DNA of 9,362 bases from Candidatus Zixiibacteriota bacterium (GTDB taxonomy: Bacteria; Zixibacteria; MSB-5A5; GN15; JAAZOE01), in NCBI GenBank assembly GCA_030588275.1, contig JAUUYJ010000082.1, positions 1 to 9,362 on the forward strand. Reading direction: 5' to 3'. The translations under genes were made by a program, and so were the position numbers. The notes under the pieces were generated by a model that saw only the letters and a list, made by a program, of their open reading frames with translations, did no database searches and had not been told where the DNA came from. Below are positions 1 to 6,994 of the stretch, in pieces (positions within the stretch are counted from its first letter, which is position 1; each line of letters starts with the position of its first letter).

Positions 1-57
1 AAAACTAAAGAGAGCCAGAACACATATCTTTGAGATCAACTTCCTCTTCGGTTCCAT
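1..57 (-). CDS. Start of an unidentified gene, likely exported product (3' end outside window)
   Basis: ATG at 55-57 follows the rodA TAA directly, with AGGAG six bases upstream, and stays open for 19 codons to the window edge: MEPKRKLISKICVLALFSF. The basic start (K4, R5, K6, K10) followed by a hydrophobic stretch from I11 onwards looks like the beginning of a signal peptide or a membrane anchor. No family can be named from 19 residues. Its position makes it the next gene of the mre/mrdA/rodA transcription unit. Confidence 0.7.
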   Translation of the reverse strand, partial: MEPKRKLISKICVLALFSF

Positions 58-1281
58 TTAATACTCCTGCCAATGGCGGTTTGCCAAAACCAAAAGACCG
101 ATCAACAGCCAGTACATAACCCACGAAGTCCCCCCATAACTGACGAACGGAAGGGGCAACCCGGTTACCGGCATCAGTCCCAATGTCATCCCAATGTTAA
201 CCACCATCTGGAAAAAGATAATCGTCACCGCACCCCATGAAACCAAAGCCATATATTTTGAACGACACCGAGCCGCTATCTTGAGACCACGATAAACGAC
301 AACGCCAAACAGAGTAATAACCGCCAAGCCACCTAAAAACCCGAGTTCTTCACCCAACACCGAAAAGACAAAATCGGTATGCCTGACCGGTAAGTATTCG
401 AGACGAGTTTGCGATCCGTCCAAAAACCCTTTTCCCAAAAGTCCGCCGGAGCCGATTGAGATAATCGCCTGAATTATTTGATACCCCGCCCCTTGAGGAT
501 CACGACCGGGATCAAGAAAAATCAAGATTCGCAACTTTTGGTATTCGGCCAATCGATTCCAGACCACCGGTGTTAGCATTCCAAAGAGCAAATTAGACAG
601 CATGGCAAAAAGGGTAAAGAGCCGACCGGGGCGTTCGATGTATAGCATCATAAGCAGGAAAATAAAATAGATCACCCAGGCGATCCAATGTGAGGCGGCC
701 ACCATCGAAACTAATGGAGAAACAATCAGCGCTAACTTCAAAGGTGAGAGCCCGCCAAAAAACCAGAGCGAAAAAAGTAGAACAAAAAACACCAGAGCGG
801 TCCCCAAATCAGGTTGGCGCAGTATTAACCCGACCGGTAGAGCAACAATGATCGCCGGAATTACCACCCACCAAAACGATCCTTCCATCTTTTTGGTATA
901 GGCAAAAAATCTGGATAGAGCCATCAACACCGCAATCTTGGCAAACTCTGATGGTTGCAAATTTATCGGCCCTAACTTGAACCAACTGGCCGCACCACCC
1001 TGACGAGATCCAAAAAACAAAACGGCCAGCAGTAGAATAAAGATCAATATGTAAAACAGATATGAGGCGAAATCGTAAAAACGTGGTGGTAAAGAAATGG
1101 TAATCATAAAACCGATTAAAGCCGCCCCCAGCCAGATCATCTGCTTGATGTAATGGGCCTGCGATCCGGCATCACCGGTATAATACTGGGCCGAAAAAAT
1201 CAGAATGATGCCAAAGACCGATAGCAGAAAGGCGGCCACAATCAATTTCCAATCAATCCCTTGAAAAATTGTCGTACCCAT
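58..1281 (-). CDS. rodA: Peptidoglycan glycosyltransferase RodA (SEDS family)
   Basis: A 407-residue polytopic SEDS protein that polymerises lipid II into glycan strands for side-wall growth, working with PBP2 encoded directly upstream. Family motifs are intact: 'ASWFKLGPINLQPSEFAKIA' (98-117), 'RQPDLGTALVF' (155-165), 'AGYQIIQAIISIGSGGLLGKGF' (265-286), the extracytoplasmic loop 'LPVRHTDFVFSVLGEELGF' (297-315) with the presumed catalytic Asp303, and the C-terminal 'TGLPLPFVSYGGTSW' (373-387). About ten membrane segments can be counted. The ATG is two bases after the mrdA stop; the ribosome binding site is weak, so translation is probably coupled. RodA is favoured over FtsW by the pairing with PBP2 and mreCD. 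A strong ribosome binding site for the next gene lies in its last codons. Confidence 0.96.
   Translation of the reverse strand: MGTTIFQGIDWKLIVAAFLLSVFGIILIFSAQYYTGDAGSQAHYIKQMIWLGAALIGFMITISLPPRFYDFASYLFYILIFILLLAVLFFGSRQGGAASWFKLGPINLQPSEFAKIAVLMALSRFFAYTKKMEGSFWWVVIPAIIVALPVGLILRQPDLGTALVFFVLLFSLWFFGGLSPLKLALIVSPLVSMVAASHWIAWVIYFIFLLMMLYIERPGRLFTLFAMLSNLLFGMLTPVVWNRLAEYQKLRILIFLDPGRDPQGAGYQIIQAIISIGSGGLLGKGFLDGSQTRLEYLPVRHTDFVFSVLGEELGFLGGLAVITLFGVVVYRGLKIAARCRSKYMALVSWGAVTIIFFQMVVNIGMTLGLMPVTGLPLPFVSYGGTSWVMYWLLIGLLVLANRHWQEY
64..68 (-). promoter_or_regulatory. Ribosome binding site for the gene that begins at 57
   Basis: AGGAG inside the last codons of rodA, six bases before the ATG at 57. 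It is one of the best Shine-Dalgarno matches in the window and supports the partial gene below. Confidence 0.75.
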
Positions 1282-1283
1282 TC

Positions 1284-3095
1284 TTATTCGTCCGCCGTCA
1301 CGGCGATCGCTTCCTTCGGAATTAATTTCTTATCAAGATACGCTTTGATAATATTTCGTACCGCCGGTGCCGCCCAATCCGATCCATCCCCCGCATTCTC
1401 AATTATGACACATGCAACAATAATTGGATTTTCAGCCGGAGCAAACCCGACAAACCAGGAGTGATTTTCACCATGCGAATTCTGAGCCGTACCGGTTTTC
1501 CCAGCCATTACCACTCCGGGAATTTTTGAACCACGAGCCGTCCCATGCTCACCCTGCCCAACCGCAACCAATGCTTCATTTAAAATTTCCAGCGTTTTTT
1601 TTGAAAATGGCAGAGTATAGGATAGCTCCCCCCCCATCATCGTCTCCCTTTGGTCGGGAGTAATCGACGAACGAAGCAGATGGGGGCGATACACTCGTCC
1701 CTCATTAGCTAACCCACAGAAAAACTGAGTCAGTTGTAATGGAGTTGTTAAGATCTCTCCCTGCCCAATGGACAGGTTCAGCATCATCCCACCGGTCCAC
1801 CGACTACCAACGGGGCGCTTATCATACCATTGTTTGTTGGGAACGTTACCGGATGCTTCCTGAGGAAGATCAATACCGGTTTTTTTTCCAAACCCACACA
1901 ATTTGGAATAGTTATAATATTCTTCCAGACCTAGCTTAAGGCCAAGCTGATAAAAATACACATCACACGACTGCTCAATGGCACCAATCAAATTAAGACG
2001 GCCATGCCCACTCCGTTTCCAGCAATGAAAAATGCGATTGCCAATGCGATAGCCGCCGGTACAAGATTCAGGGAAAACGCTGTTGCGATCAATTAACCCC
2101 AGCTCCAAACCAGCTCCAGCCACAACCAGCTTGTAGGTTGATGCGGGTGGATAAAGTCCATCGAGGGGGCGATTCAAAAGAGGGTTGGTCGTATCGGCCA
2201 AAATTGATTGCCATAAACTGTCCAGTATAACCGTCGAAAAAATATTAGCATCATTGGATGGATTGCTCACCAGAGCCAGAACCTCACCATTGCGCGGATC
2301 AATCGCCACCGCCGCACCGCAACAAAACTGACCAAACGATTCGGTCGCCACCTTCTGAATATCAAGGTCAATGGTTAAAACCAGATCGGCACCATGCTCT
2401 TCAAGGCGCCCCGGTTCATCTTCAAGGACTCCAAGAATCTGACCGGAGGCGGCGATTTCGAGATACTGTGTCCCCTCAAGCCCTCGCAGATCGCGATCAT
2501 AATATCTTTCAATACCTGACTTGCCAATCATTGTGCCGCTTCGATAAACAGACCGGTCCAGCTTTTTTATCTCGTCAAACGAGATCTCCCCGATATGCCC
2601 GGTAAAACATTCACCACCAAATTCGGACCGATACTGTCGAGCCTGCGCCTTACGGTACACCGCTCCGGGAAACATTTCATTCTGCTCTTCCAAAATAGCC
2701 ACAACATCAAAATCGACATCCCGCTTTATTGCCGATGGCTGGTACCGGCCGGTCATGTTCTTTTTTACGCGCCGATCAATGACCTCCTCGGTCACTCCCA
2801 ATAGCTCCGATAGCTTTTTCTTGGTGTCGTTTTTTCTAACTTCGACTGGGACCACCGAAAGAGTATAGGAGGCTCGGTTATCGACTAAGACACGCCGTTC
2901 CCGATCAAAAATCTTTCCCCGGACCGGAGTAACCGGTTGAATCCTGATCCGATTATTTTCCGACTGAGTATATAAAACCTGGTGACGAAAAGTTTGGAGA
3001 TAAAAGAGGCGCCCGGCCAGAAGGGTCATAAAGAATGCGCAAAAAACCAACCCAAGAATAAACCGCCTTTGGATACTTAGTCGTCCACCGGACAT
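1284..3095 (-). CDS. mrdA: Penicillin-binding protein 2 (elongation transpeptidase)
   Basis: A 603-residue class B PBP that cross-links new side-wall peptidoglycan in the periplasm with RodA as its glycosyltransferase partner. In order: a short cytoplasmic start, a membrane anchor (about 12-31), the dimerisation/pedestal domain with 'VRGKIFDRERRVLVDN' (58-73) and 'GKSGIERYYDRDLRG' (191-205), then the transpeptidase domain. Its active-site motifs are complete: S319-T-Y-K322 (nucleophile S319, in 'PPASTYK'), S376-C-D378 and K533-T-G535. Cys345, Cys358, His364 and Cys377 are spaced like a zinc site reported for other PBP2 proteins (see findings). The length is in the usual range of 600 to 650. 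It starts two bases after the mreD stop and ends two bases before rodA. A run of eight G and two runs of eight A in the coding strand are the only oddities. FtsI is excluded by the neighbours and by the PBP2-type 'CDVYFYQLG' region. Confidence 0.96.
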   Translation of the reverse strand: MSGGRLSIQRRFILGLVFCAFFMTLLAGRLFYLQTFRHQVLYTQSENNRIRIQPVTPVRGKIFDRERRVLVDNRASYTLSVVPVEVRKNDTKKKLSELLGVTEEVIDRRVKKNMTGRYQPSAIKRDVDFDVVAILEEQNEMFPGAVYRKAQARQYRSEFGGECFTGHIGEISFDEIKKLDRSVYRSGTMIGKSGIERYYDRDLRGLEGTQYLEIAASGQILGVLEDEPGRLEEHGADLVLTIDLDIQKVATESFGQFCCGAAVAIDPRNGEVLALVSNPSNDANIFSTVILDSLWQSILADTTNPLLNRPLDGLYPPASTYKLVVAGAGLELGLIDRNSVFPESCTGGYRIGNRIFHCWKRSGHGRLNLIGAIEQSCDVYFYQLGLKLGLEEYYNYSKLCGFGKKTGIDLPQEASGNVPNKQWYDKRPVGSRWTGGMMLNLSIGQGEILTTPLQLTQFFCGLANEGRVYRPHLLRSSITPDQRETMMGGELSYTLPFSKKTLEILNEALVAVGQGEHGTARGSKIPGVVMAGKTGTAQNSHGENHSWFVGFAPAENPIIVACVIIENAGDGSDWAAPAVRNIIKAYLDKKLIPKEAIAVTADE

Positions 3096-3097
3096 GG

Positions 3098-3613
3098 CTA
3101 AAACATCGCCCTGATTTTTTGATACGAGAACCGCCCACTCTGCATCATAAAAAACAGACCTCCGATGATCCCCGAATAAATCACTCCCGGCAATGAGACG
3201 GTCAAAAATCCGGTCAGAAACTCAGTTATTCCGGAAGTTTTGTAAATCAACAGATACGGGATGGAGTAAAACAACAGACCGATGGAGATAAATATTACCC
3301 GATTTTTTATCGATTCCAAATTAAACTGAGCTCGAAATATCGACGTTGCCAATCCCAGACCGGCCAATAGTAAAATATGGACTCCCATGTGGGAGGGATC
3401 GTATGAGTCGAAAACAAGTCCGGCGATAACCCCAAACCAAAGTGAGACAAAAACCGGTTTATTCAAGGCCAGGAGAATAACGATCAGGGGCGCGACAAAA
3501 ATTTCCACACCGGCGATTGAAAACAGCTGATGCTCATGAGGTCGAAAAAAGGCAATCACAAAAAGATAAACCGAATACGGTATCAACTGCAATAGATTTT
3601 GGACTATCCTCAT
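3098..3613 (-). CDS. mreD: Rod shape-determining protein MreD
   Basis: A 171-residue, very hydrophobic protein with about six membrane segments (roughly 7-24, 36-50, 53-70, 77-92, 105-124 and 137-156). MreD is the polytopic inner-membrane partner of MreC in the elongasome. The typical loop is visible as 'GVIAGLVFDSYDPSHMGVH' (61-79), the counterpart of the family's 'GLllDll...lG' motif. The family is weakly conserved, so the position between mreC and mrdA carries much of the identification. The start shares one base with the mreC stop, and the stop lies two bases before the mrdA start, which indicates coupled translation. No defects are visible. Confidence 0.93.
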   Translation of the reverse strand: MRIVQNLLQLIPYSVYLFVIAFFRPHEHQLFSIAGVEIFVAPLIVILLALNKPVFVSLWFGVIAGLVFDSYDPSHMGVHILLLAGLGLATSIFRAQFNLESIKNRVIFISIGLLFYSIPYLLIYKTSGITEFLTGFLTVSLPGVIYSGIIGGLFFMMQSGRFSYQKIRAMF

Positions 3614-4410
3614 CAGTCACTCTCCCCGGTTCGCACCAAAATATACAGCTCGTCGAGGCCGTTGAAATTAACTGCCGGGGCGATCTTAATATTGTAGAAA
3701 AATTCTTTCTCAGGGATTTCCGCCGACGCGACCGTTCCCAAAATCAGCCCTTCGGAAAAATACCCGCCTAAACCGGATGCGATGACCGTATCACCGACCA
3801 AAACATCTCCCTGACTAGGTAAATTATCCAGGTACATGCCCCGTTTCAGGTTGTAGCGAATGATTCCCATCTCGCGACTCCGCTTCAGGCGAGCCGCAAC
3901 CCGGCACCGGGGTTCGGTCAAAAGATAGACGATGGAATAGTCGGAAAAAACCTGGCCGATCCGACCGGCCACACCATTTCTGGTCACAACCGTTTGGTTG
4001 ACTCGGACCGAATCGACTTCACCACGATTAATCCTGACCGTATTCGGAATTCCCGAACCAAAAATGAAACTTATTTCGGCAGGAAGAAGGCGATAATTGA
4101 CCGGCGGTTCAAATCCCAAAAGGACCCGCAGGCGACGATTTTCTTCACGAGCATCATCACTTAATTGCAATCGAGTGGTTAGGGAGACAAGTTCAGCATT
4201 TAGCTGGGCGTTATTGTGGGCTGCATCGGTTAGAATTTTCATTCCCCGGTCAAACAGCTCACCGGGGAGATAGAAAATTTTTGAGGGTAAAAATGAAAGA
4301 TACCCCGCAACGCTCTGCCCCGAAAAAAGAATTGCCAGTCCAATAACAGCGACAGCAACGATGTGGAAAATAATTTTCCTGTCTCTTAATCCGGAAGGTC
4401 GCCAGTCCAT
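3613..4410 (-). CDS. mreC: Rod shape-determining protein MreC
   Basis: MreC is the bitopic periplasmic scaffold of the elongasome; it binds PBP2 and helps activate the PBP2-RodA pair. The 265 residues show a short cytoplasmic basic N-terminus, one membrane segment (about 13-32), a predicted coiled coil (about 64-98) ending in the typical 'EENRRLRVLLGF' (89-100), and then the beta-barrel domain with 'IINRG'-like 'VRINRGEVDSVRVNQTVVTRNGVAGRIGQV' (125-154), 'SGLGGYFSEGLILGTV' (212-227) and a final strand 'ELYILVR' (254-260). The length is normal for lineages without the long C-terminal tail. The ATG has only a weak upstream GAG. The stop overlaps the mreD start by one base (TGATG). In most bacteria mreB comes directly before mreC; here a PtsN-like gene and accA stand in that place. 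Confidence 0.95.
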   Translation of the reverse strand: MDWRPSGLRDRKIIFHIVAVAVIGLAILFSGQSVAGYLSFLPSKIFYLPGELFDRGMKILTDAAHNNAQLNAELVSLTTRLQLSDDAREENRRLRVLLGFEPPVNYRLLPAEISFIFGSGIPNTVRINRGEVDSVRVNQTVVTRNGVAGRIGQVFSDYSIVYLLTEPRCRVAARLKRSREMGIIRYNLKRGMYLDNLPSQGDVLVGDTVIASGLGGYFSEGLILGTVASAEIPEKEFFYNIKIAPAVNFNGLDELYILVRTGESD

Positions 4411-4438
4411 TGGCTCAAGCTCGAATCATATTGTGCGA

Positions 4439-4891
4439 TTATTCGACCGAATCCAGGATCGAAAGCAGTTCACCCGGTGAATTGACAGTCATCAATTTCT
4501 CCCGGTTCTCTTCAGATTTCATAATGTACGACAGTCGAGCCATAACGTTGAGATGGGCACCGATGGCATCTTCCGGAGCCGAGATCAGGAAAAAGACAAA
4601 GACCGGCTTCTTGTCCATCGCGTCAAATTCGATCCCCTGGTCACTTCTGCCAAAGGCAATCACGATTCCCTTGGTTGCTTTGGTCTTGGCATGCGGAAAG
4701 GCAACGCCGTACCCGATGCCGGTTGTCACCATGTTCTCCCGATGAATAATATCTTTGAGCAATTCGTCACGGTCCTTGACCAATGGTGAAACCGCCGCTA
4801 GATCGACCAATTCCTCGATCACCTCTTTTTTGGTCGTCCCCTTCAGTTCAAAGGAAACCAATGATTCATCGCAAAACTTAGAAAGCTTCAT
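4439..4891 (-). CDS. PTS IIA domain protein, PtsN/fructose-IIA type
   Basis: A 150-residue single-domain protein of the PTS IIA family 2 fold (mannitol/fructose type, including the nitrogen-PTS protein PtsN). These proteins take a phosphate from HPr or NPr on a His and either pass it to a sugar-specific IIB or act as regulators. The phospho-acceptor His is visible as H67 in 'GIGYGVAFPHAK' (58-69), with the family pattern 'KKEVIEELVDL' (21-31), 'RENMVTTGIG' (51-60), 'FVFFLISAPED' near the middle and 'HLNVMARLSYIM' towards the end. I chose ATG 4891 since GGAG lies five bases upstream and the protein then has the usual length. No IIB or IIC component or transporter is encoded nearby, so a regulatory job is more likely than sugar uptake. 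It sits 28 bases ahead of mreC. Its target is unknown. Confidence 0.87.
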   Translation of the reverse strand: MKLSKFCDESLVSFELKGTTKKEVIEELVDLAAVSPLVKDRDELLKDIIHRENMVTTGIGYGVAFPHAKTKATKGIVIAFGRSDQGIEFDAMDKKPVFVFFLISAPEDAIGAHLNVMARLSYIMKSEENREKLMTVNSPGELLSILDSVE

Positions 4892-4971
4892 TATTTCTCC
4901 ACCCATTTTCCAACCGGTATGGTCACCGCCGGAACCATCCGACACCGCCACCCGGGAGAGCATTAATATTA
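4892..4971 (-). other. Intergenic spacer between accA and the PtsN-like gene
   Basis: An 80-base spacer if the PtsN-like gene starts at 4891. The frame is open upstream to an ATG at 4963, so it could encode a 24-residue extension, but that ATG has no good ribosome binding site and the stretch (rich in Gly, Ser and Asp) does not look like part of the family fold. An ATGGT...ACCAT inverted repeat (about 4917-4939) could form a weak hairpin. I see no clear promoter boxes. Confidence 0.45.
4897..4900 (-). promoter_or_regulatory. Ribosome binding site that sets the PtsN-like start
   Basis: GGAG five bases before ATG 4891. The in-frame ATG at 4963, 24 codons upstream, lacks a comparable site, so this one decides the start. 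Confidence 0.72.
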
Positions 4972-5931
4972 TTACTCGCTGTACACTCCCATACGGCGAT
5001 ATTTCAAAATTCTATTTTTAAGCAACTCGGCCGGCTCCAACTGATCTACCTCCTCGAGACTCTTGAGGATATAACCTTTGAGATTCCGGGCCGTCATTTC
5101 CGGGTCGCGATGCGCCCCACCTTCTGGTTCGGGAATGAGTCCATCAATCAGACCGAGAGCCTCAACATCCTTGGCGACAAGCTTCAATGCCTCAGCCGCT
5201 TCCGGTGCTTTGGCCGCATCCCGCCACAAAATTGCCGAACATCCTTCCGGCGAGATCACTGAGTACCAGGAATTTTCCAGCATAAAAACACGATCACCAA
5301 GACCAATTCCGAGAGCACCACCGGAAGCCCCCTCACCAATTATGGTAATAATAATTGGTACTTCAAGGTTAGCCATTTCTCTGAGGTTACGAGCAATCGA
5401 TTCCGCCTGTCCCCGCTCTTCGGCACCGATTCCGGGGAACGCACCGGGTGTATCAATCAGAATAATGATCGGTCGGCCAAATTTGTTCGCCATATGCATA
5501 CAGCGCAACGCTTTTCGATATCCTTCAGGATTAGCCATACCAAAATTGCGATGCAGTTTGCTTTTTGTATCTCGCCCCTTCTGTTGTCCGATAAACATAA
5601 CCGGTCGGCCATCAATTCGGGCAAAGCCGCAAACCATCGCCTTATCGTCGGCAAAATACCGATCGCCATGAAGCTGAACAAAATCGGTCGAGATCATTTT
5701 GATATAATCCAGCGTATAGGGTCGCTTGGGATGGCGAGCCAGTTGCACCCGTTGCCAGCGACTCAATTCGGCAAAGATATTATCCTGGAGTTTCTTGAGT
5801 TTACCTCGAAGCGATTTTATTTCGCTATCCAACTCAATATTTTCCGCCTGGCTGAACTCAACCATATCGGAAATTTTCTTTTCCAAATCCAGAATCGGCT
5901 TTTCAAAGTCGAGATATGGCCCTTCAATCAT
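4972..5931 (-). CDS. accA: Acetyl-CoA carboxylase carboxyltransferase subunit alpha
   Basis: AccA pairs with AccD to transfer the carboxyl group from biotin on AccB to acetyl-CoA, giving malonyl-CoA for fatty acid synthesis in the cytoplasm. The N-terminal helical part (1-60, 'LDFEKPILDLEKKI') is typical of AccA, followed by 'HPKRPYTLDYI' (67-77), 'QQKGRDTK' (116-123), 'DTPGAFPGIGAEERGQ' (160-175), the oxyanion-type 'EGASGGALGIG' (200-210) and 'SPEGCSAILWRD' (227-238). The frame also has an ATG at 5952, but I chose the ATG at 5931: AAGGGAG lies five bases ahead of it, the upstream ATG has no Shine-Dalgarno, and the resulting 319 residues equal the length of E. coli AccA. The start overlaps the end of the wecA-like gene by eight bases. 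Its partner accD is not in the window. Confidence 0.96.
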   Translation of the reverse strand: MIEGPYLDFEKPILDLEKKISDMVEFSQAENIELDSEIKSLRGKLKKLQDNIFAELSRWQRVQLARHPKRPYTLDYIKMISTDFVQLHGDRYFADDKAMVCGFARIDGRPVMFIGQQKGRDTKSKLHRNFGMANPEGYRKALRCMHMANKFGRPIIILIDTPGAFPGIGAEERGQAESIARNLREMANLEVPIIITIIGEGASGGALGIGLGDRVFMLENSWYSVISPEGCSAILWRDAAKAPEAAEALKLVAKDVEALGLIDGLIPEPEGGAHRDPEMTARNLKGYILKSLEEVDQLEPAELLKNRILKYRRMGVYSE

Positions 5932-6994
5932 GACGACTCCCTTCCCGACCATTTTTTTTCAAATACATGAGCCTAAATCTAAACAAAATTGCGAAAATTA
6001 CAACCATAAAAACGGCTAAAATCGTGACCACCACCTGCTTGTTAAAGATAAACATTGCTCCCGAAAAAACGGCAAAGAAACCGGATAAAATATAGAAGAG
6101 CCAAACCACCTGAAGCTTGCTCAACCCGGATGCCGCCAAATAATGAAACAGGTGACGGTTATCAGCTCGGTAGAACCGCCCGCCCGAAAGGGTTCGACGA
6201 ATAAAGGAGACAACCGTTTCGGTAATCGGAATAGCCAGAGCCAGAATCGGAACAAATACGGCCGCCGTCGTGTAGGATTTAATCGGAAACAGAAGCGAAA
6301 TTACTGCAAATATGTACCCCAGAAAAAGGGAACCGGAGTCTCCCATAAAAATCCGGGCCGGATATTGATTGAAATACATAAAGGCCAAAGATATCCCAAT
6401 AATAGCGGTACAGAAAACAACCACCGTTGTCAAATTAAAGTAGATTCCGATCAGAAGAAGTGGCAAAGCGGCCATCGCCGAGACACCAGCCGCCAGTCCA
6501 TCCAACCCGTCGATCAGGTTGATGCAGTTTATGATTCCAACAATCCAGATCATCGTCACTGGAAACGACATATAGCCCAACTCGGTCGGCCCCACAAACG
6601 GAATAAACAGAATCGTAATCTGAAGGCCACCCAAGTATAAAACCGCCCCAGCCGCAATCTGCATTACCAGTTTCCCCAGCGCGGGCAACTCCGAGAGATC
6701 ATCCAAAAGGCCGGTCAGAAAAATTATTATCCCTCCGGCAAAGATATGATAATGAAACTTCCCTAATTCCAGAGATAAAGCCGGGAAACGAAAATAGGCG
6801 AAAGCGACCGCCGCCCAAAAGCCCAAAAACAGAGCTATCCCCCCAAGATTGGGAGTCGGAAAACGATGCCTCTTATGCTCACCGGGGAGGTCCAAAAAAC
6901 CAAAGCGAAGGCAAAGCGAAATAATCGCAGGAGACAAAATGAAAGTCGCCCCGGCCCCAATGGCAAAAATAATAAAGGTATTGATCCAGTTCAC
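5924..6994 (-). CDS. WecA/TagO-type polyprenyl-phosphate sugar-1-phosphate transferase
   Basis: A 356-residue polytopic membrane enzyme of the MraY/WecA/TagO superfamily. Such enzymes move a HexNAc-1-phosphate, usually GlcNAc from UDP-GlcNAc, to undecaprenyl phosphate and so start lipid-linked glycan synthesis. Diagnostic motifs are 'HRFPTPNLGGIALFLGF' (43-59), the Asp pair in 'GLLDDL' (95-100), 'NCINLIDGLDGLAAG' (156-170), 'IFMGDSGSLFLGY' (215-227, with D219) and the cytoplasmic His loop 'RADNRHLFHYL' (276-286). That loop keeps two His but reads HLFHYL where WecA/TagO proteins usually have HIHHRL. About ten hydrophobic segments are visible. The start is GTG and lies within a GTGA overlap with the upstream glycosyltransferase stop; its end overlaps accA by eight bases (ATGATTGA). 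It is not MraY: there is no HHH loop and no mur gene nearby. Whether the product feeds O-antigen, a capsule or another polymer is not shown by the window. Confidence 0.88.
   Translation of the reverse strand: MNWINTFIIFAIGAGATFILSPAIISLCLRFGFLDLPGEHKRHRFPTPNLGGIALFLGFWAAVAFAYFRFPALSLELGKFHYHIFAGGIIIFLTGLLDDLSELPALGKLVMQIAAGAVLYLGGLQITILFIPFVGPTELGYMSFPVTMIWIVGIINCINLIDGLDGLAAGVSAMAALPLLLIGIYFNLTTVVVFCTAIIGISLAFMYFNQYPARIFMGDSGSLFLGYIFAVISLLFPIKSYTTAAVFVPILALAIPITETVVSFIRRTLSGGRFYRADNRHLFHYLAASGLSKLQVVWLFYILSGFFAVFSGAMFIFNKQVVVTILAVFMVVIFAILFRFRLMYLKKNGREGSRHD
5937..5943 (-). promoter_or_regulatory. Ribosome binding site that sets the accA start
   Basis: AAGGGAG on the minus strand, five bases before ATG 5931 and inside the 3' end of the wecA-like gene. 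The alternative ATG at 5952 is preceded by an A-rich run with no Shine-Dalgarno, so this site decides the start. Confidence 0.8.

Noticed and set aside
4892..4963. Longer start for the PtsN-like gene at ATG 4963
   Set aside because: The extra 24 residues do not fit the compact IIA fold, and the ribosome binding site is much better at ATG 4891.
5078..5671. Long plus-strand open frame (197 codons) opposite accA
   Set aside because: It lies wholly antisense to a well-recognised accA, its composition is the Ser/Arg/Pro-rich type typical of shadow frames, and it shows no known motif.
5932..5952. Longer accA start at ATG 5952
   Set aside because: It has no Shine-Dalgarno, adds seven residues that the family lacks, and would lengthen the overlap with the wecA-like gene, whereas ATG 5931 has AAGGGAG at good spacing.
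5494..5970. Plus-strand open frame of 158 codons opposite the accA start
   Set aside because: It is antisense to the conserved N-terminal half of accA and crosses its ribosome binding site; no motif is seen.
6143..6640. Plus-strand open frame of 165 codons opposite the wecA-like gene
   Set aside because: Its Arg/Asn/Gln/Lys-rich sequence is the antisense image of membrane segments; no domain pattern is seen.
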